A stretch of DNA of 58,998 nt from positions 1-58,998 of the IMG/VR virus record IMGVR_UViG_3300012206_000008; one strand, given 5' to 3'. The position numbers and the translations under genes were made by a program. The notes below the pieces were generated by a model, which was given only the letters and a program-made list of their open reading frames with translations, made no database searches and had not been told where the DNA came from. Positions 8,653-16,696 of this stretch are shown here, one piece after another (position 1 is the first letter of the stretch; each line of letters opens with the position of its first letter). This stretch comes from a virus.

Positions 8653-9405
8653 ATGGTCAAACGTTTACTAGTGTCTCTTTTTGTTTGTATTGTCCTATCA
8701 CTGTTCGGGGTAAGAAGTGTCGATGCTCAACCGGCTACTACCAACTGTAGTGCAACTTGTCAGAGTTACTCCTACTGGGATGGGCAAACATACGGCGGTG
8801 CGGTCAGTTTCGTCGTCTCGCAACCTGGCTTCTACAACAGCACTGCTTACTTTGCTCGCTACTTGCGCTTAGGCAGTGGCTCACCTCGCCTATTCATTGG
8901 TGAGGTGGTCAACAAGGGGACAGGCGGCCCATATTGCGCAGGATGGTCACAAGCGTTCTTCATGTATAGCTGGAATACCAGCGGTGGACTCGATTTTCAT
9001 CAGTGCTTCACCCTGAACTCTGGCGATACGAACCAACGAGTCGACATTCAGGCTTATTACGACAACAATACCTGTGGCACGGGTGGGCAATACGTCACCA
9101 TCAATAGCGTGACTAATCACTTCGCGAAGTGCGTAGGTAGCACCTCCAACTACAACCGCATGGAACTCCATGAGGAGATACAGGACAATGTGAGTGGACA
9201 TCAAGTGTGGGGGGTGTACTGGGTCAATAGCAAGTACTTTGCGAGCAATGGGACGTATAGCTACCAAAGTCGAGGGGTAGATACGAACTATGCCAATAAT
9301 CCGCCACAGATGTATTGGTACATTGTGCCAAACAGTAACAACTTAGGCGGAGAGATGCATTCTTGCGATTACGACGGAAGCTACACCTGTACGATAGGCG
9401 GCTAG
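8653..9405 (+). CDS. Secreted Cys-rich protein, paralogue of the gene at 16697
   Basis: 250 residues from ATG 8653, chosen because GGAGG sits 6 bases upstream; an ATG at 8638 is possible. A signal peptide (MVKRLLVSLFVCIVLSLFGV, cleavage near VDA) is followed by a mature domain with about nine Cys and a conserved opening, YSYWDGQTYGGAV. The same layout (YWDG, ARYLR, SPRLFIGEVVNKG, NRME, HQVWGV, GGEMHSC) recurs in the protein at 16697. Likely exported and disulfide-stabilised; function unknown. Confidence 0.6.
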   Translation: MVKRLLVSLFVCIVLSLFGVRSVDAQPATTNCSATCQSYSYWDGQTYGGAVSFVVSQPGFYNSTAYFARYLRLGSGSPRLFIGEVVNKGTGGPYCAGWSQAFFMYSWNTSGGLDFHQCFTLNSGDTNQRVDIQAYYDNNTCGTGGQYVTINSVTNHFAKCVGSTSNYNRMELHEEIQDNVSGHQVWGVYWVNSKYFASNGTYSYQSRGVDTNYANNPPQMYWYIVPNSNNLGGEMHSCDYDGSYTCTIGG

Positions 9406-9426
9406 ACGAGTGAGAGGGTGGGAACG

Positions 9427-9681
9427 ATGCGAGCAGTGAAGAAAGATGAGTTTACCGGACAACTCCGTCCAGTTGAGTTTCTACGCATTATTCCCACTGA
9501 CTCCGGCTACCTTCTCGCCCCTACTCGCGTTTCTCAGACCGGAGACCTCATCCATCGTGAGCAAACACCCCGTGCTTTGCCGTCATTGCCGGACTTTTCT
9601 TTTGCAGATTTCTCAACTCACGAATATTGCACATGCTGGCTGACTCAAAACGAGCCTTGCACCCACGCCAACAAACCATAA
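9427..9681 (+). CDS. Hypothetical protein
   Basis: 84 residues from ATG 9427 preceded by GAGAGGGTGGGA; GTG 9418 is an alternative. Ends with a Cys-rich tail (YCTCWLTQNEPCTH) that could bind zinc. No family recognised. Confidence 0.45.
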   Translation: MRAVKKDEFTGQLRPVEFLRIIPTDSGYLLAPTRVSQTGDLIHREQTPRALPSLPDFSFADFSTHEYCTCWLTQNEPCTHANKP

Positions 9682-9699
9682 CAGAAAGGAATGCTATTC

Positions 9700-10269
9700 A
9701 TGTCACTACCGACTATCACCACTTTTCAGCAATTGTTCGTCCTTCTTCTCTCCCCTCTTGTCTTGGCATTCATAGGCGATACTACGGCCGCTATCCTGAA
9801 ACAAGACGGCTTCGATAAGTACTCACCAATCTGGAATGAACTCATAGCATGGGCGGTAGTACTTGTGTTCGCTCTGCTCAGCGTAGTTGCAGACAATCAA
9901 TTCAACGGCGGGCTCAATGCCGTGGCTGATGCGACCATAGCAGCCTTCTCGCTCCTTGCTAGTGGCAGCTTGAAGAGCCTCAAGTACTGGTTGATCTTCA
10001 CGGGATGGGTACAGGCAGCGACAAATTTTGTCCAGGCACCTGCGCAAATTGCTCCACAGGCACCCGTTGCGCCACCTGATCCGGTTGTTGAGGCCTGGCA
10101 GCAAGCCATTGATAAATCCGTTGTACCAATCTCACAGACAAAGAGCACCAACGCGGTATCACCAAGTCCGTTGTCATTGCCGAGCAAGCCACAACCGAAG
10201 CCAATAACGTTGATGTCGACACAGCCTAATCCGATAACGCCAGCAACAGACGAGGACCATTCAGGGTGA
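9700..10269 (+). CDS. Membrane protein with Pro-rich tail (holin-like)
   Basis: 189 residues from ATG 9700, which has AAAGGA at 9-base spacing. Three hydrophobic stretches (about residues 8-27, 43-66, 74-105) are followed by a long Pro/Gln/Ala-rich cytoplasmic or exposed tail. The compact cluster of membrane helices at the N-terminus resembles a class I holin or mycobacterial-phage-like membrane protein near the lysis genes. The stop overlaps the next GTG (GTGA). Confidence 0.5.
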   Translation: MSLPTITTFQQLFVLLLSPLVLAFIGDTTAAILKQDGFDKYSPIWNELIAWAVVLVFALLSVVADNQFNGGLNAVADATIAAFSLLASGSLKSLKYWLIFTGWVQAATNFVQAPAQIAPQAPVAPPDPVVEAWQQAIDKSVVPISQTKSTNAVSPSPLSLPSKPQPKPITLMSTQPNPITPATDEDHSG

Positions 10270-10496
10270 AGTACTACCTGTGCCAAAAGCGCGCAGAGTC
10301 GCAATGTCCTGATTGCGGGCACTGGACATGTTGGGAGGACAGGCGAGACTTCCCTCCGAACTTCGATGACCATGTGTGCTATCCCTGCGTCGGGAAGCGC
10401 AACGACGCGATGGTAGCCCATTGGCGGGATATGTATGCACAGGGGGAGACGTTGAATGAGATGCAATTACGATGGATTGGAGTACAACCGACATGA
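10266..10496 (+). CDS. Small zinc-ribbon protein
   Basis: 76 residues, GTG start overlapping the previous stop. Two CxxC pairs (CPDCGHWTC, then CYPCVG) indicate a zinc ribbon. Helical C-terminus. Function unknown; stop overlaps the next ATG. Confidence 0.5.
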   Translation: MKYYLCQKRAESQCPDCGHWTCWEDRRDFPPNFDDHVCYPCVGKRNDAMVAHWRDMYAQGETLNEMQLRWIGVQPT

Positions 10497-10846
10497 GCAA
10501 GACAAACATTTGCGAGCGATGTGGTGGGCAGAAAACGCTTTACATCGAGATAGAGCCGACTTATAACAATGGCTTCACCTCTGCTGTACGTGCAGAGCAT
10601 ACAAGTGGCACGGTCAGGATATGCCTGTGTCCTCCAAAGGCAAAGCATGATGGCAATCTCGACAAAGATGGTAAGGTTCGTGTTTGGTTCGATGACGATG
10701 TGCCATTTGAGGATGGGTGTGTCCACCTCGGTAATGAGTGGAGCGGTGGTATGAGCCTGTTTGCCAGTGAAGCCCTTTCCCTTCTTGATTGGTTGCAACA
10801 GAACAAGCGCGCACTAGAACGATTGCGAGATAGGACCGATGCTTGA
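10493..10846 (+). CDS. Small zinc-finger protein, unknown
   Basis: 117 residues from ATG 10493 (ATGA overlap). N-terminal CERCGG and later ICLCPP form a likely zinc site; the C-terminal part is an Arg-rich helix (RALERLRDR). No family recognised. Overlaps the next gene by 8 bases. Confidence 0.5.
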   Translation: MSKTNICERCGGQKTLYIEIEPTYNNGFTSAVRAEHTSGTVRICLCPPKAKHDGNLDKDGKVRVWFDDDVPFEDGCVHLGNEWSGGMSLFASEALSLLDWLQQNKRALERLRDRTDA

Positions 10847-11045
10847 CCTATTACAAAGAGACAAGAACGCAACTGAGCAGATGCCAGCCATGCCTACTAC
10901 TGAAGAGGCCATAGCTGATTTGTACGCGCAGATACGCATCTTGCAACAAACACAATGGTCTATCATTATCACGGTATGCTTGCTCTTTCTGGTTGAAGTC
11001 GCGCAATTGTTTGCGATTTATGGTGTCATGGCTAGCGTGCGATGA
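10839..11045 (+). CDS. Small single-TM protein
   Basis: 68 residues: a polar helix (TEEAIADLYAQIRILQQTQ) followed by one membrane helix (WSIIITVCLLFLVEVAQLFAI). Last gene of the rightward block starting at 4756. Role unknown; size and layout are compatible with a lysis accessory protein. Confidence 0.45.
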   Translation: MLDLLQRDKNATEQMPAMPTTEEAIADLYAQIRILQQTQWSIIITVCLLFLVEVAQLFAIYGVMASVR

Positions 11046-11142
11046 ACACAGATACACGCTGGCCGTTCGTGATGGTGTGGGTAGTGGGACAAATGGGGAG
11101 TAGGGGATGGTGAGAGGCCAAGAGAAGCCTGCTCCAATCAAC

Positions 11143-11169
11143 AGAGTCCCTTGTTTTGTCAGGGACTCT
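11143..11169. terminator. Bidirectional terminator between convergent operons
   Basis: AGAGTCCCT (11143-11151) pairs with AGGGACTCT (11161-11169) around a 9-base loop. It lies between the rightward gene ending at 11045 and the leftward gene ending at 11182. T-runs are short on both sides, so efficiency is uncertain. Confidence 0.55.
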
Positions 11170-11181
11170 TGCCTCATCTGT

Positions 11182-11460
11182 CTATCTTGCGGCTGGATCA
11201 CCTTTGGTGTAGCCTTTTGCCATCTCTTCGTATTCTTCAAACAGCACGCGCTTGGAATCACGCTCTTGTGCCTGCTCAGCTAGCTCCTCCTGCCAGCCTT
11301 GCACAAACTTCGCACGAGCTTCGCCAAGCAGACCGACACTCTCGGTTTCTTGCTCTGCTGTAGTTTTATCGAACCATTCGTATCCTCTTGCAGCTAAAGA
11401 GCCTGCGAGATATGGGTCTCTCTGTACGATTTGCCGCCAATCAATCTGATGTTTGGCCAT
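11182..11460 (-). CDS. Hypothetical helical protein
   Basis: 92 residues; last gene of the leftward membrane/FtsK block. Highly charged and helical (EARAKFVQGWQEELAEQAQERDSKR), no membrane segment. No family recognised. Confidence 0.45.
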   Translation of the reverse strand: MAKHQIDWRQIVQRDPYLAGSLAARGYEWFDKTTAEQETESVGLLGEARAKFVQGWQEELAEQAQERDSKRVLFEEYEEMAKGYTKGDPAAR

Positions 11461-11480
11461 GATAGTCTATCCTTTCTATC

Positions 11481-11696
11481 CTATCCAAACAAGTGTGACC
11501 AAAATCCGCCCCTCGGCTCGTGCGTGAACTGCGAGCGGAGTTCGTTGGCTTGTTCAGCCAGTGCATTCCATTGCTGTTCATTATCCGAGGCTTCAATCAT
11601 CTCGATGCGGATATCGAGGTAGTCGTCATACGCCTGTTGTTGTTCGAGGCAAGGCTCTTGTTCAGATGAGCCACTTAACCAATTCCAAAATCCCAC
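11481..11696 (-). CDS. Small protein with MGFW N-terminus
   Basis: 71 residues, acidic and helical, bounded by aromatic ends (MGFWNWLSG and GGFWSHLFG). The same MGFW start occurs in the next upstream gene (11727-11927), suggesting a shared N-terminal anchor or docking motif. Function unknown. Confidence 0.45.
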   Translation of the reverse strand: MGFWNWLSGSSEQEPCLEQQQAYDDYLDIRIEMIEASDNEQQWNALAEQANELRSQFTHEPRGGFWSHLFG

Positions 11697-11726
11697 GATA
11701 GTGTGTCCTTTCTGTATTATCCGATT

Positions 11727-11927
11727 TCAGAAGCCGTTTCGTTTCGCTGCCTTGTCATATGCTTTCGACAAAGCCCGCGTCATCTGCTCATTGGACAGTT
11801 TCGAGGTGTCCAGGTGAAGCAAGCGATTCAGTTGCTCCACCAAGAGTGGATCGGTGATTACTGTGTCTTCCTGTTCAGTCTGTGCGCTTGTTTCCTGTGC
11901 GTCTTGTTTCTTGCTCCAAAATCCCAT
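11727..11927 (-). CDS. Small protein with MGFW N-terminus
   Basis: 66 residues; shares the first four residues with the neighbour at 11481 but little else. Acidic central part, helical C-terminus (SNEQMTRALSKAYDKAAKRNGF). Preceded by AAAGGACATACACC. Function unknown. Confidence 0.45.
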   Translation of the reverse strand: MGFWSKKQDAQETSAQTEQEDTVITDPLLVEQLNRLLHLDTSKLSNEQMTRALSKAYDKAAKRNGF

Positions 11928-11945
11928 GGTGTATGTCCTTTCTTG

Positions 11946-12995
11946 CTATGCGGTTTGTTGTTCTAATCGAAACGCTTTACGGATATCACTGATATAGGCG
12001 ACTGAAATGGATTGTCCTCTTTCACTCGCCTTACGCTGTATCTCACTAATCGTCATCTCTGAGCTTTCAGTCAGACACATACGAACGAAGGCCCCTTTAT
12101 CAAAATCTTGTAGGGCTTTAGGTGCTTCTTTCGCTACGACTTTCAGCGAAGGGACTGAAACGGTCTGCTCTGGTATCCGGCGGATGACTTTTGATTGTTC
12201 CTCTAAGGTCACTTTCACTACTGAAACCTCTTGAACAAACCCCTGATAGACCTCCTGTAACCTCTGTTCGGTCAGAGCTTCCATCCCCACTAACCGATTA
12301 TCTAACGCTGTTTGTGCTTGACTCAATTGCATCGAAACTTCACGGCGCATCTCGCGCATCTGGCTAGTCGTTGTTTGTTCGAGACGGGCTACAGCCTGCC
12401 CCATTTGCTCGTGCATCAAAGCTATGCGGCTCATTGCCTCGGTAAACGCTCTATTCGTTTCGGCTAGGGCGACCTTCGGTGAAATGGTACCCGAAAAACG
12501 CTTATGCTTCGTGCAGGAGAGGGCAATATAACCAATACTTGCCACGGTTCGCAAGAAGAACAAAGGCCACAAGACCCATGGGTTTATTTGGGTTTCAGTC
12601 AAGCCCGCTATGGAGCTCCCAAATTGCAAGAGGAGCATAGCACCCCCAACGAATGCTAAGAGTGCTGAGAGAATACCGTAGAACCATGCTTTGAGAATAT
12701 CACCCTCTTCTCTTGCATCCAGCGAACACACGAGAACAGGGCCGACCGAAACCTCCATAGCTACACCTTGGGCGATAGACCACCAGAGCGAAAGTTCGGC
12801 GTTGTGTGCAAGGAGCTGCCCTCTCTGCAAAAAGTCAATAGCTGATATGATGATCCCGGCTGCGAGCAGGGGTTCGCTCGTTTTGGCAAAAAAGCGAAAG
12901 ATGAAGGATGTTACGACATCATACCAGTTCAGCCCATTGATATCTTTTCCGAATTGCTTCCAGGTGTAGCGTTCTGATTTATTGGTTATCTGCAT
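11946..12995 (-). CDS. Multi-TM protein with coiled coil and C-terminal HTH-like segment
   Basis: 349 residues from ATG 12995; an in-frame start further up would overlap the HNH gene. Four hydrophobic stretches lie in the first half (for example EPLLAAGIIISAIDFL and AWFYGILSALLAFVGGAMLL), then about 100 residues of coiled coil (SQMREMRREVSMQLSQAQTA), and a C-terminal helix-turn-helix-like part (EMTISEIQRKASERGQSISVAYISDIRKAF). The arrangement recalls the membrane Spd/DUF2637-type proteins that accompany TraB on Streptomyces plasmids, but I see no direct sequence match. Confidence 0.5.
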   Translation of the reverse strand: MQITNKSERYTWKQFGKDINGLNWYDVVTSFIFRFFAKTSEPLLAAGIIISAIDFLQRGQLLAHNAELSLWWSIAQGVAMEVSVGPVLVCSLDAREEGDILKAWFYGILSALLAFVGGAMLLLQFGSSIAGLTETQINPWVLWPLFFLRTVASIGYIALSCTKHKRFSGTISPKVALAETNRAFTEAMSRIALMHEQMGQAVARLEQTTTSQMREMRREVSMQLSQAQTALDNRLVGMEALTEQRLQEVYQGFVQEVSVVKVTLEEQSKVIRRIPEQTVSVPSLKVVAKEAPKALQDFDKGAFVRMCLTESSEMTISEIQRKASERGQSISVAYISDIRKAFRLEQQTA

Positions 12996-13008
12996 AGCTT
13001 TTCGCTTT

Positions 13009-13791
13009 CTACTTTTCAGGATGTTTATTAGACTTCTGAGAGTTACACTTTCGGCAAGCGGGGACACAGTTCTCTTTGGTTGTACCGGCTCCATGTCCGA
13101 TAGGGATATAGTGCTCAAGGGCTTCAAATCGAGTACTTTGACAGTAGGCACAAAGAAATTTGAAGGATTGGAGCGTTTGTACCCATTCTGCTACCGTTAA
13201 CGTAGCTGGCTCACCTGCTTGTTTAGCACGATATTTCTGGGAGCGAACGCGAAGGATTTCATGTGCATAGCGACCTTTACATTCTGCACATACCTCGTAA
13301 TGCATGTCAGTCATAGGGCGTGTCCGACAAATCAAGCAAACCATTGGCTTTGGTGCCGATATCACTGGTAATTGTGGAATAACTTTTATAGGTGTCGTCT
13401 GTACTATCGCAAGTTTTTTTGAGTGGAATGCTACAGGTAAAGTGGTTGTCAATGCACAAAGAACTAGCACAGGAGCCAGCCCCACCATAAGAGGATCAAT
13501 GGTGAAAAGTTGATGTGAATATTCTGCCAACTTCCCTAATTGCTCAAAATGTTGAGCATAGACGCTGCCTAACCACCAACTCATACCAACCCATAAGAAC
13601 ATAGCCAACCAAAGACAAAAACGTGTAATCTTATCCTCACAGAAGCGTAAAGCAATTTGAAGGATAATCACGAAAGTCACAAATGCTATAGCAGGAACAA
13701 TACCTATGAAGTAAGCAACATGAACCGTGATATTGAGCAGAATAGGGGCACATATTAGAAAACACCCCCCATACATCCATATGTTTCTCAT
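13009..13791 (-). CDS. Membrane-anchored HNH endonuclease
   Basis: 260 residues from ATG 13791 with GGGAG at 9-base spacing. Four likely TM helices (residues 9-26, 29-49, 57-77, 100-121) are followed by a zinc site (C152, C155, C168, C171) and a C-terminal HNH domain: CAYC at 214-217, E226-H227, N241 and CRKCN at 246-250. HNH domains cut DNA; tethering one to the membrane is unusual in phages. Neighbours are the TM coiled-coil gene and the FtsK-like translocase, so it may act where DNA crosses the membrane. Confidence 0.65.
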   Translation of the reverse strand: MRNIWMYGGCFLICAPILLNITVHVAYFIGIVPAIAFVTFVIILQIALRFCEDKITRFCLWLAMFLWVGMSWWLGSVYAQHFEQLGKLAEYSHQLFTIDPLMVGLAPVLVLCALTTTLPVAFHSKKLAIVQTTPIKVIPQLPVISAPKPMVCLICRTRPMTDMHYEVCAECKGRYAHEILRVRSQKYRAKQAGEPATLTVAEWVQTLQSFKFLCAYCQSTRFEALEHYIPIGHGAGTTKENCVPACRKCNSQKSNKHPEK

Positions 13792-13804
13792 TTTACAATT
13801 CTCC

Positions 13805-15241
13805 CTAGAATAACTCTGCAATAATTTCACTGAGTTCATGAGCCGCTTTTTTATAAGGTGCCCCACCTTGTTTTGTCGTCACTCCCCAAACCTCTTCAAT
13901 AATTTTCGAGGTGGGTGTTTTTTCTCTGAGCAATTCTCGTACACGGGTCGCACGTGCCGAAATTGGTCTTTCTATCGGGATTTCCACGGAATCCGTGGTG
14001 GAATCCGTGGAAAAAGCTGCAAAATCTGGCATTTCTGTCCGTGAGAAATCCGTGGTTTTGACGTGGGGATAAATCGTCAATAATTCTTCAAGAGCATCAT
14101 TCGATGCATAAGGTACCCGAATCAGTGATGCCTGTGGGGTTGCTTGACTTCTGAGCATCACCAGCCCTTTGCCTAGTCCACCGTCGTCTACCGTCCCCTT
14201 CACATCTAAGAGAACACGCGCCGATGTCGCATCACCACCGACATAGAACGCCGTGCGAAAACAATCCCTGACCGCTCCCGTTCCACCCACTGTTTTGACC
14301 AGCCAATCTTGCGCAGCACTCACCAGGTACAAGCCCACTTTGCGACCTTCTCGCAACAAATCTGCCATGTATTCCGGCGCCTCTGGAATACGCTTCACTA
14401 TCGCTGGGAGTTCATCAATTGCTAGGAAGATGGGATCACCCATGGGTTCCATATCACGCCGTCTCTCTAATCGAGATGGCAATTCTTTGAGAGCCAACCA
14501 GGACAACACATCCTTAATAGCTGGATACATGATAGCCGGTTCCATCATGAGTCTTCTCGCAATAGGTCGCCAGTCTTCATCACTCTCAACATCGACTGGC
14601 GTATAGTGTGGATCGGCCAGGATGACACGCGCACCAACACACAGCAATTGTGGCAGTAAGAGCCTCATCAAATTACTTTTCCCACCTCCAGTGGCTCCTG
14701 CTAAGGCTACATGACACAAAGCTTTGACAGGGACGGTTACACGTTCGCCACCAGGGCCGAGAGCTAGCAAGATTTGTTGCTGGGAGGGTCGCCAATCATC
14801 AAGGATATCGGCAAAGTCGCACGGGCCAGGAAGAGCAAGCCGAGGTGATGGTAATCCTTTGGGTTGCTCAGACTCAACCACCTGCGCAGGCTCTACAGCT
14901 TTGATGTTATAGCGGTATTGCTCGCGAGGGTGTGCCGCCTCAACCTGACGTGCAGATGCGTGATAAATGCCTTTGAACGTGCGTATGATGACCACATCGC
15001 CTTTATGAACGACTGTGGCACTATTGAAGACATGCACGGCTAGACTCACCACCAGCAACACGGCGGCTATCTCAAAGAGGATCATGAAGATGTAGAGAGA
15101 CACAAACAAGAATTGACCAAAGGCGTTGACTTGCTCAGGATGGTTCTTATTCATCCACCACAGCACATAGCCCATAGTCATCACCAGGACAATCAATCCG
15201 GCAAGAGCTAGGTACATGAGAAATGGTACAGCCTTTTTCAT
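13805..15241 (-). CDS. FtsK/SpoIIIE-TraB-like DNA translocase
   Basis: 478 residues from ATG 15241, which overlaps the upstream stop by ATGA. Two N-terminal TM helices (about 5-29 and 43-70), Walker A GATGGGKS at 182-189, Walker B IFLAIDELPA at 271-280, and a C-terminal winged-helix-like end (ARATRVRELLREKTPTSKIIEEVWG). Walker motifs and order fit FtsK/HerA motors that pump double-stranded DNA. Shorter than cellular FtsK and without a long linker, like TraB of mycelial actinomycete plasmids. A DNA-transfer or segregation role is inference. Confidence 0.75.
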   Translation of the reverse strand: MKKAVPFLMYLALAGLIVLVMTMGYVLWWMNKNHPEQVNAFGQFLFVSLYIFMILFEIAAVLLVVSLAVHVFNSATVVHKGDVVIIRTFKGIYHASARQVEAAHPREQYRYNIKAVEPAQVVESEQPKGLPSPRLALPGPCDFADILDDWRPSQQQILLALGPGGERVTVPVKALCHVALAGATGGGKSNLMRLLLPQLLCVGARVILADPHYTPVDVESDEDWRPIARRLMMEPAIMYPAIKDVLSWLALKELPSRLERRRDMEPMGDPIFLAIDELPAIVKRIPEAPEYMADLLREGRKVGLYLVSAAQDWLVKTVGGTGAVRDCFRTAFYVGGDATSARVLLDVKGTVDDGGLGKGLVMLRSQATPQASLIRVPYASNDALEELLTIYPHVKTTDFSRTEMPDFAAFSTDSTTDSVEIPIERPISARATRVRELLREKTPTSKIIEEVWGVTTKQGGAPYKKAAHELSEIIAELF

Positions 15242-15462
15242 ATCGATACCCCAAGTGTGGCATACGCCATCTGTGTCTTTTGAGAGGTCATCACCAACAC
15301 TATCACTTGCCTCGACATCCACCAGAACCCAACGAAAACGGCGATGGTGAGAGCACCCACAAACGCAAAAACAAACCCGACACCCACCAATAAAGAGATG
15401 AGTATCCTCAATCCAATTAATGCGCTCGCATCGTAGTGTGTTAAAATTTCTGTGTTCGACAT
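15238..15462 (-). CDS. Small membrane protein before the translocase
   Basis: 74 residues; GAAAGAAG site, stop overlapping the translocase ATG. One long or two short membrane helices (IGLRILISLLVGVGFVFAFVG through VGFWWM). Position and size resemble spread (Spd)-type proteins next to traB on conjugative plasmids; this is by analogy only. Confidence 0.55.
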   Translation of the reverse strand: MSNTEILTHYDASALIGLRILISLLVGVGFVFAFVGALTIAVFVGFWWMSRQVIVLVMTSQKTQMAYATLGVSI

Positions 15463-15489
15463 GATGAACTTCTTTCATCCGGTTCGAGT

Positions 15490-15512
15490 ATGGGCACCCG
15501 ACACGTGCCCAT
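15490..15512. other. Hairpin between HTH gene and membrane block
   Basis: ATGGGCAC (15490-15497) pairs with GTGCCCAT (15505-15512). On the minus strand it lies between the HTH gene and the small membrane protein and lacks a T-run; on the plus strand it is followed by TTTGTTTT. It may be an attenuator or a weak terminator. Confidence 0.4.
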
Positions 15513-15517
15513 TTGTT

Positions 15518-15742
15518 TTACTCTTCGTCTACAGGACGAAACCTTAACAAACTATCGAGTTCAGATTTTTTATAAAACACATTCCGAGTAATCCCACGCT
15601 TGTACTTGGTCAGTCTGCCCTCTTCACCATACCTCTCAAGCGTCCGACGTGTTACCCCCAGGTACCGACACGCTTCATCTGGCGTGAGATACTCATCTGT
15701 ATCTTGTTTTGTCACTTTTGCCTCTTTCTTTTTTGTTGTCAT
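15518..15742 (-). CDS. Excisionase-like HTH regulator
   Basis: 74 residues from ATG 15742. Contains a clear HTH_17/MerR-type motif: YLTPDEACRYLGVTRRTLERYGEEGRL then a short wing (RGITRNVFYKKSELDSLL). No SD is visible and the ATG lies close to a palindrome (15744-15766), so translation may be leaderless-like. Likely regulates its own operon and the divergent GIY-YIG gene. Confidence 0.65.
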   Translation of the reverse strand: MTTKKKEAKVTKQDTDEYLTPDEACRYLGVTRRTLERYGEEGRLTKYKRGITRNVFYKKSELDSLLRFRPVDEE

Positions 15743-15743
15743 T

Positions 15744-15766
15744 GTGTTATAATATGCATATAACAC
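15744..15766. promoter_or_regulatory. Palindromic operator in divergent intergenic region
   Basis: GTGTTATA (15744-15751) and TATAACAC (15759-15766) form an 8-bp inverted repeat separated by 7 bases, immediately upstream of the HTH gene. Several TATAAT-like words lie around it (15747-15785). A candidate binding site for the HTH protein at 15518. Confidence 0.5.
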
Positions 15767-15850
15767 GTTACTATTATACATTATACGACATGAATGTCAA
15801 GGGTCAAACGTTCCAATTTAAAAACTCGTTTGAATTTAGAGGAGAAACAG

Positions 15851-16477
15851 ATGTACTTTGTCTATGAACTGCTGGATCAAGAAACCCCGTTTTATGTTGG
15901 TCTCACGACTGACCCTGAAAGGCGCATCTATGACCATGTGTATGCATGGAACAAAACAAAGAAAAAAGGAGTCTATCTTCAAAACATGTTCTCACTTGGG
16001 AGAAAGCCCACGTTGAGAATTATTGAAGAGGTTGAAGAAAAAGCCCTTGGACAACAACGAGAAACATACTGGATAGAGACCTATACTGAGCAAGGAATTG
16101 CTCTGACCAATATTGTTCATGTTGAAGCGAAAAAACAAACACCCAAACCGAAAAAAGAGAAAAGAGTCAAGCAAGTCAGGAAGCCGAGAATGAGGAAGAT
16201 GCTCATACAAGAGGTACCACCACCTCCCGTCAAGCCTCTCTTTTATCAATGGCTGAAGTTCAATGTTCTTGATGAATTGTGGAAAATCTTTCTTGGCAAA
16301 AATGACCCTGATTTGCTTCTTCAAGAAGAAATGCTCACATTGGTCAATCAATTCGTTGAAGAGATTCAGACAAAACGAGAGTTGAGAGAAAAGGAAAAGC
16401 GGCATCTTGAAATTTGGCATTCCTGTTTTGTTTGGCAGTTAACGCACCCTGATGTCGGCCCAGCATTCTCAGGTTAA
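15851..16477 (+). CDS. GIY-YIG endonuclease-like protein
   Basis: 208 residues from ATG 15851 with AGAGGAG upstream. The N-terminal 90 residues are a GIY-YIG domain in variant form: MYFVYELL..PFYVGLTTDPERRIYDHV, with the catalytic Arg in PERR, a following His, and the Glu in RETYWIETY. A basic Lys/Pro-rich linker (KKQTPKPKKEKRVK) leads to a helical C-terminus. Free-standing GIY-YIG enzymes are often homing or repair nucleases. It stands alone, divergent from the HTH gene. Confidence 0.68.
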   Translation: MYFVYELLDQETPFYVGLTTDPERRIYDHVYAWNKTKKKGVYLQNMFSLGRKPTLRIIEEVEEKALGQQRETYWIETYTEQGIALTNIVHVEAKKQTPKPKKEKRVKQVRKPRMRKMLIQEVPPPPVKPLFYQWLKFNVLDELWKIFLGKNDPDLLLQEEMLTLVNQFVEEIQTKRELREKEKRHLEIWHSCFVWQLTHPDVGPAFSG

Positions 16478-16579
16478 TCTTGACCTCGAAACGAGCGAAT
16501 CACGCTTTGCACAGCGATATCGGGAAGCTCTCATACAGAAAGAGTCATAGCACAGCGAAAAACGCACGCTTGCACAAAG

Positions 16580-16606
16580 TCCCTGTCATCTGGCAGGGGT
16601 ACTTTT
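16580..16606 (+). terminator. Putative terminator after GIY-YIG gene
   Basis: CCCTG (16581-16585) and CAGGG (16594-16598) form a short stem followed by TACTTTTG. About 100 bases downstream of the GIY-YIG stop and just before the next promoter. Confidence 0.45.
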
Positions 16607-16633
16607 GTGTCTCCTCGCGTCTTGTGTTACAAT
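16605..16633 (+). promoter_or_regulatory. Promoter of the second secreted-protein gene
   Basis: TTGTGT at 16605-16610 and TACAAT at 16628-16633, spacer 17. The leader carries an AGCCC/GGGCT hairpin near the expected start of transcription and leads to the secreted-protein gene at 16697. Confidence 0.5.
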
Positions 16634-16696
16634 AGCAATACAGCCCTCTTGGTGGGCTAAGATACCGGTGGAAAAGTGGAAGTGAGGTTTTATGTA

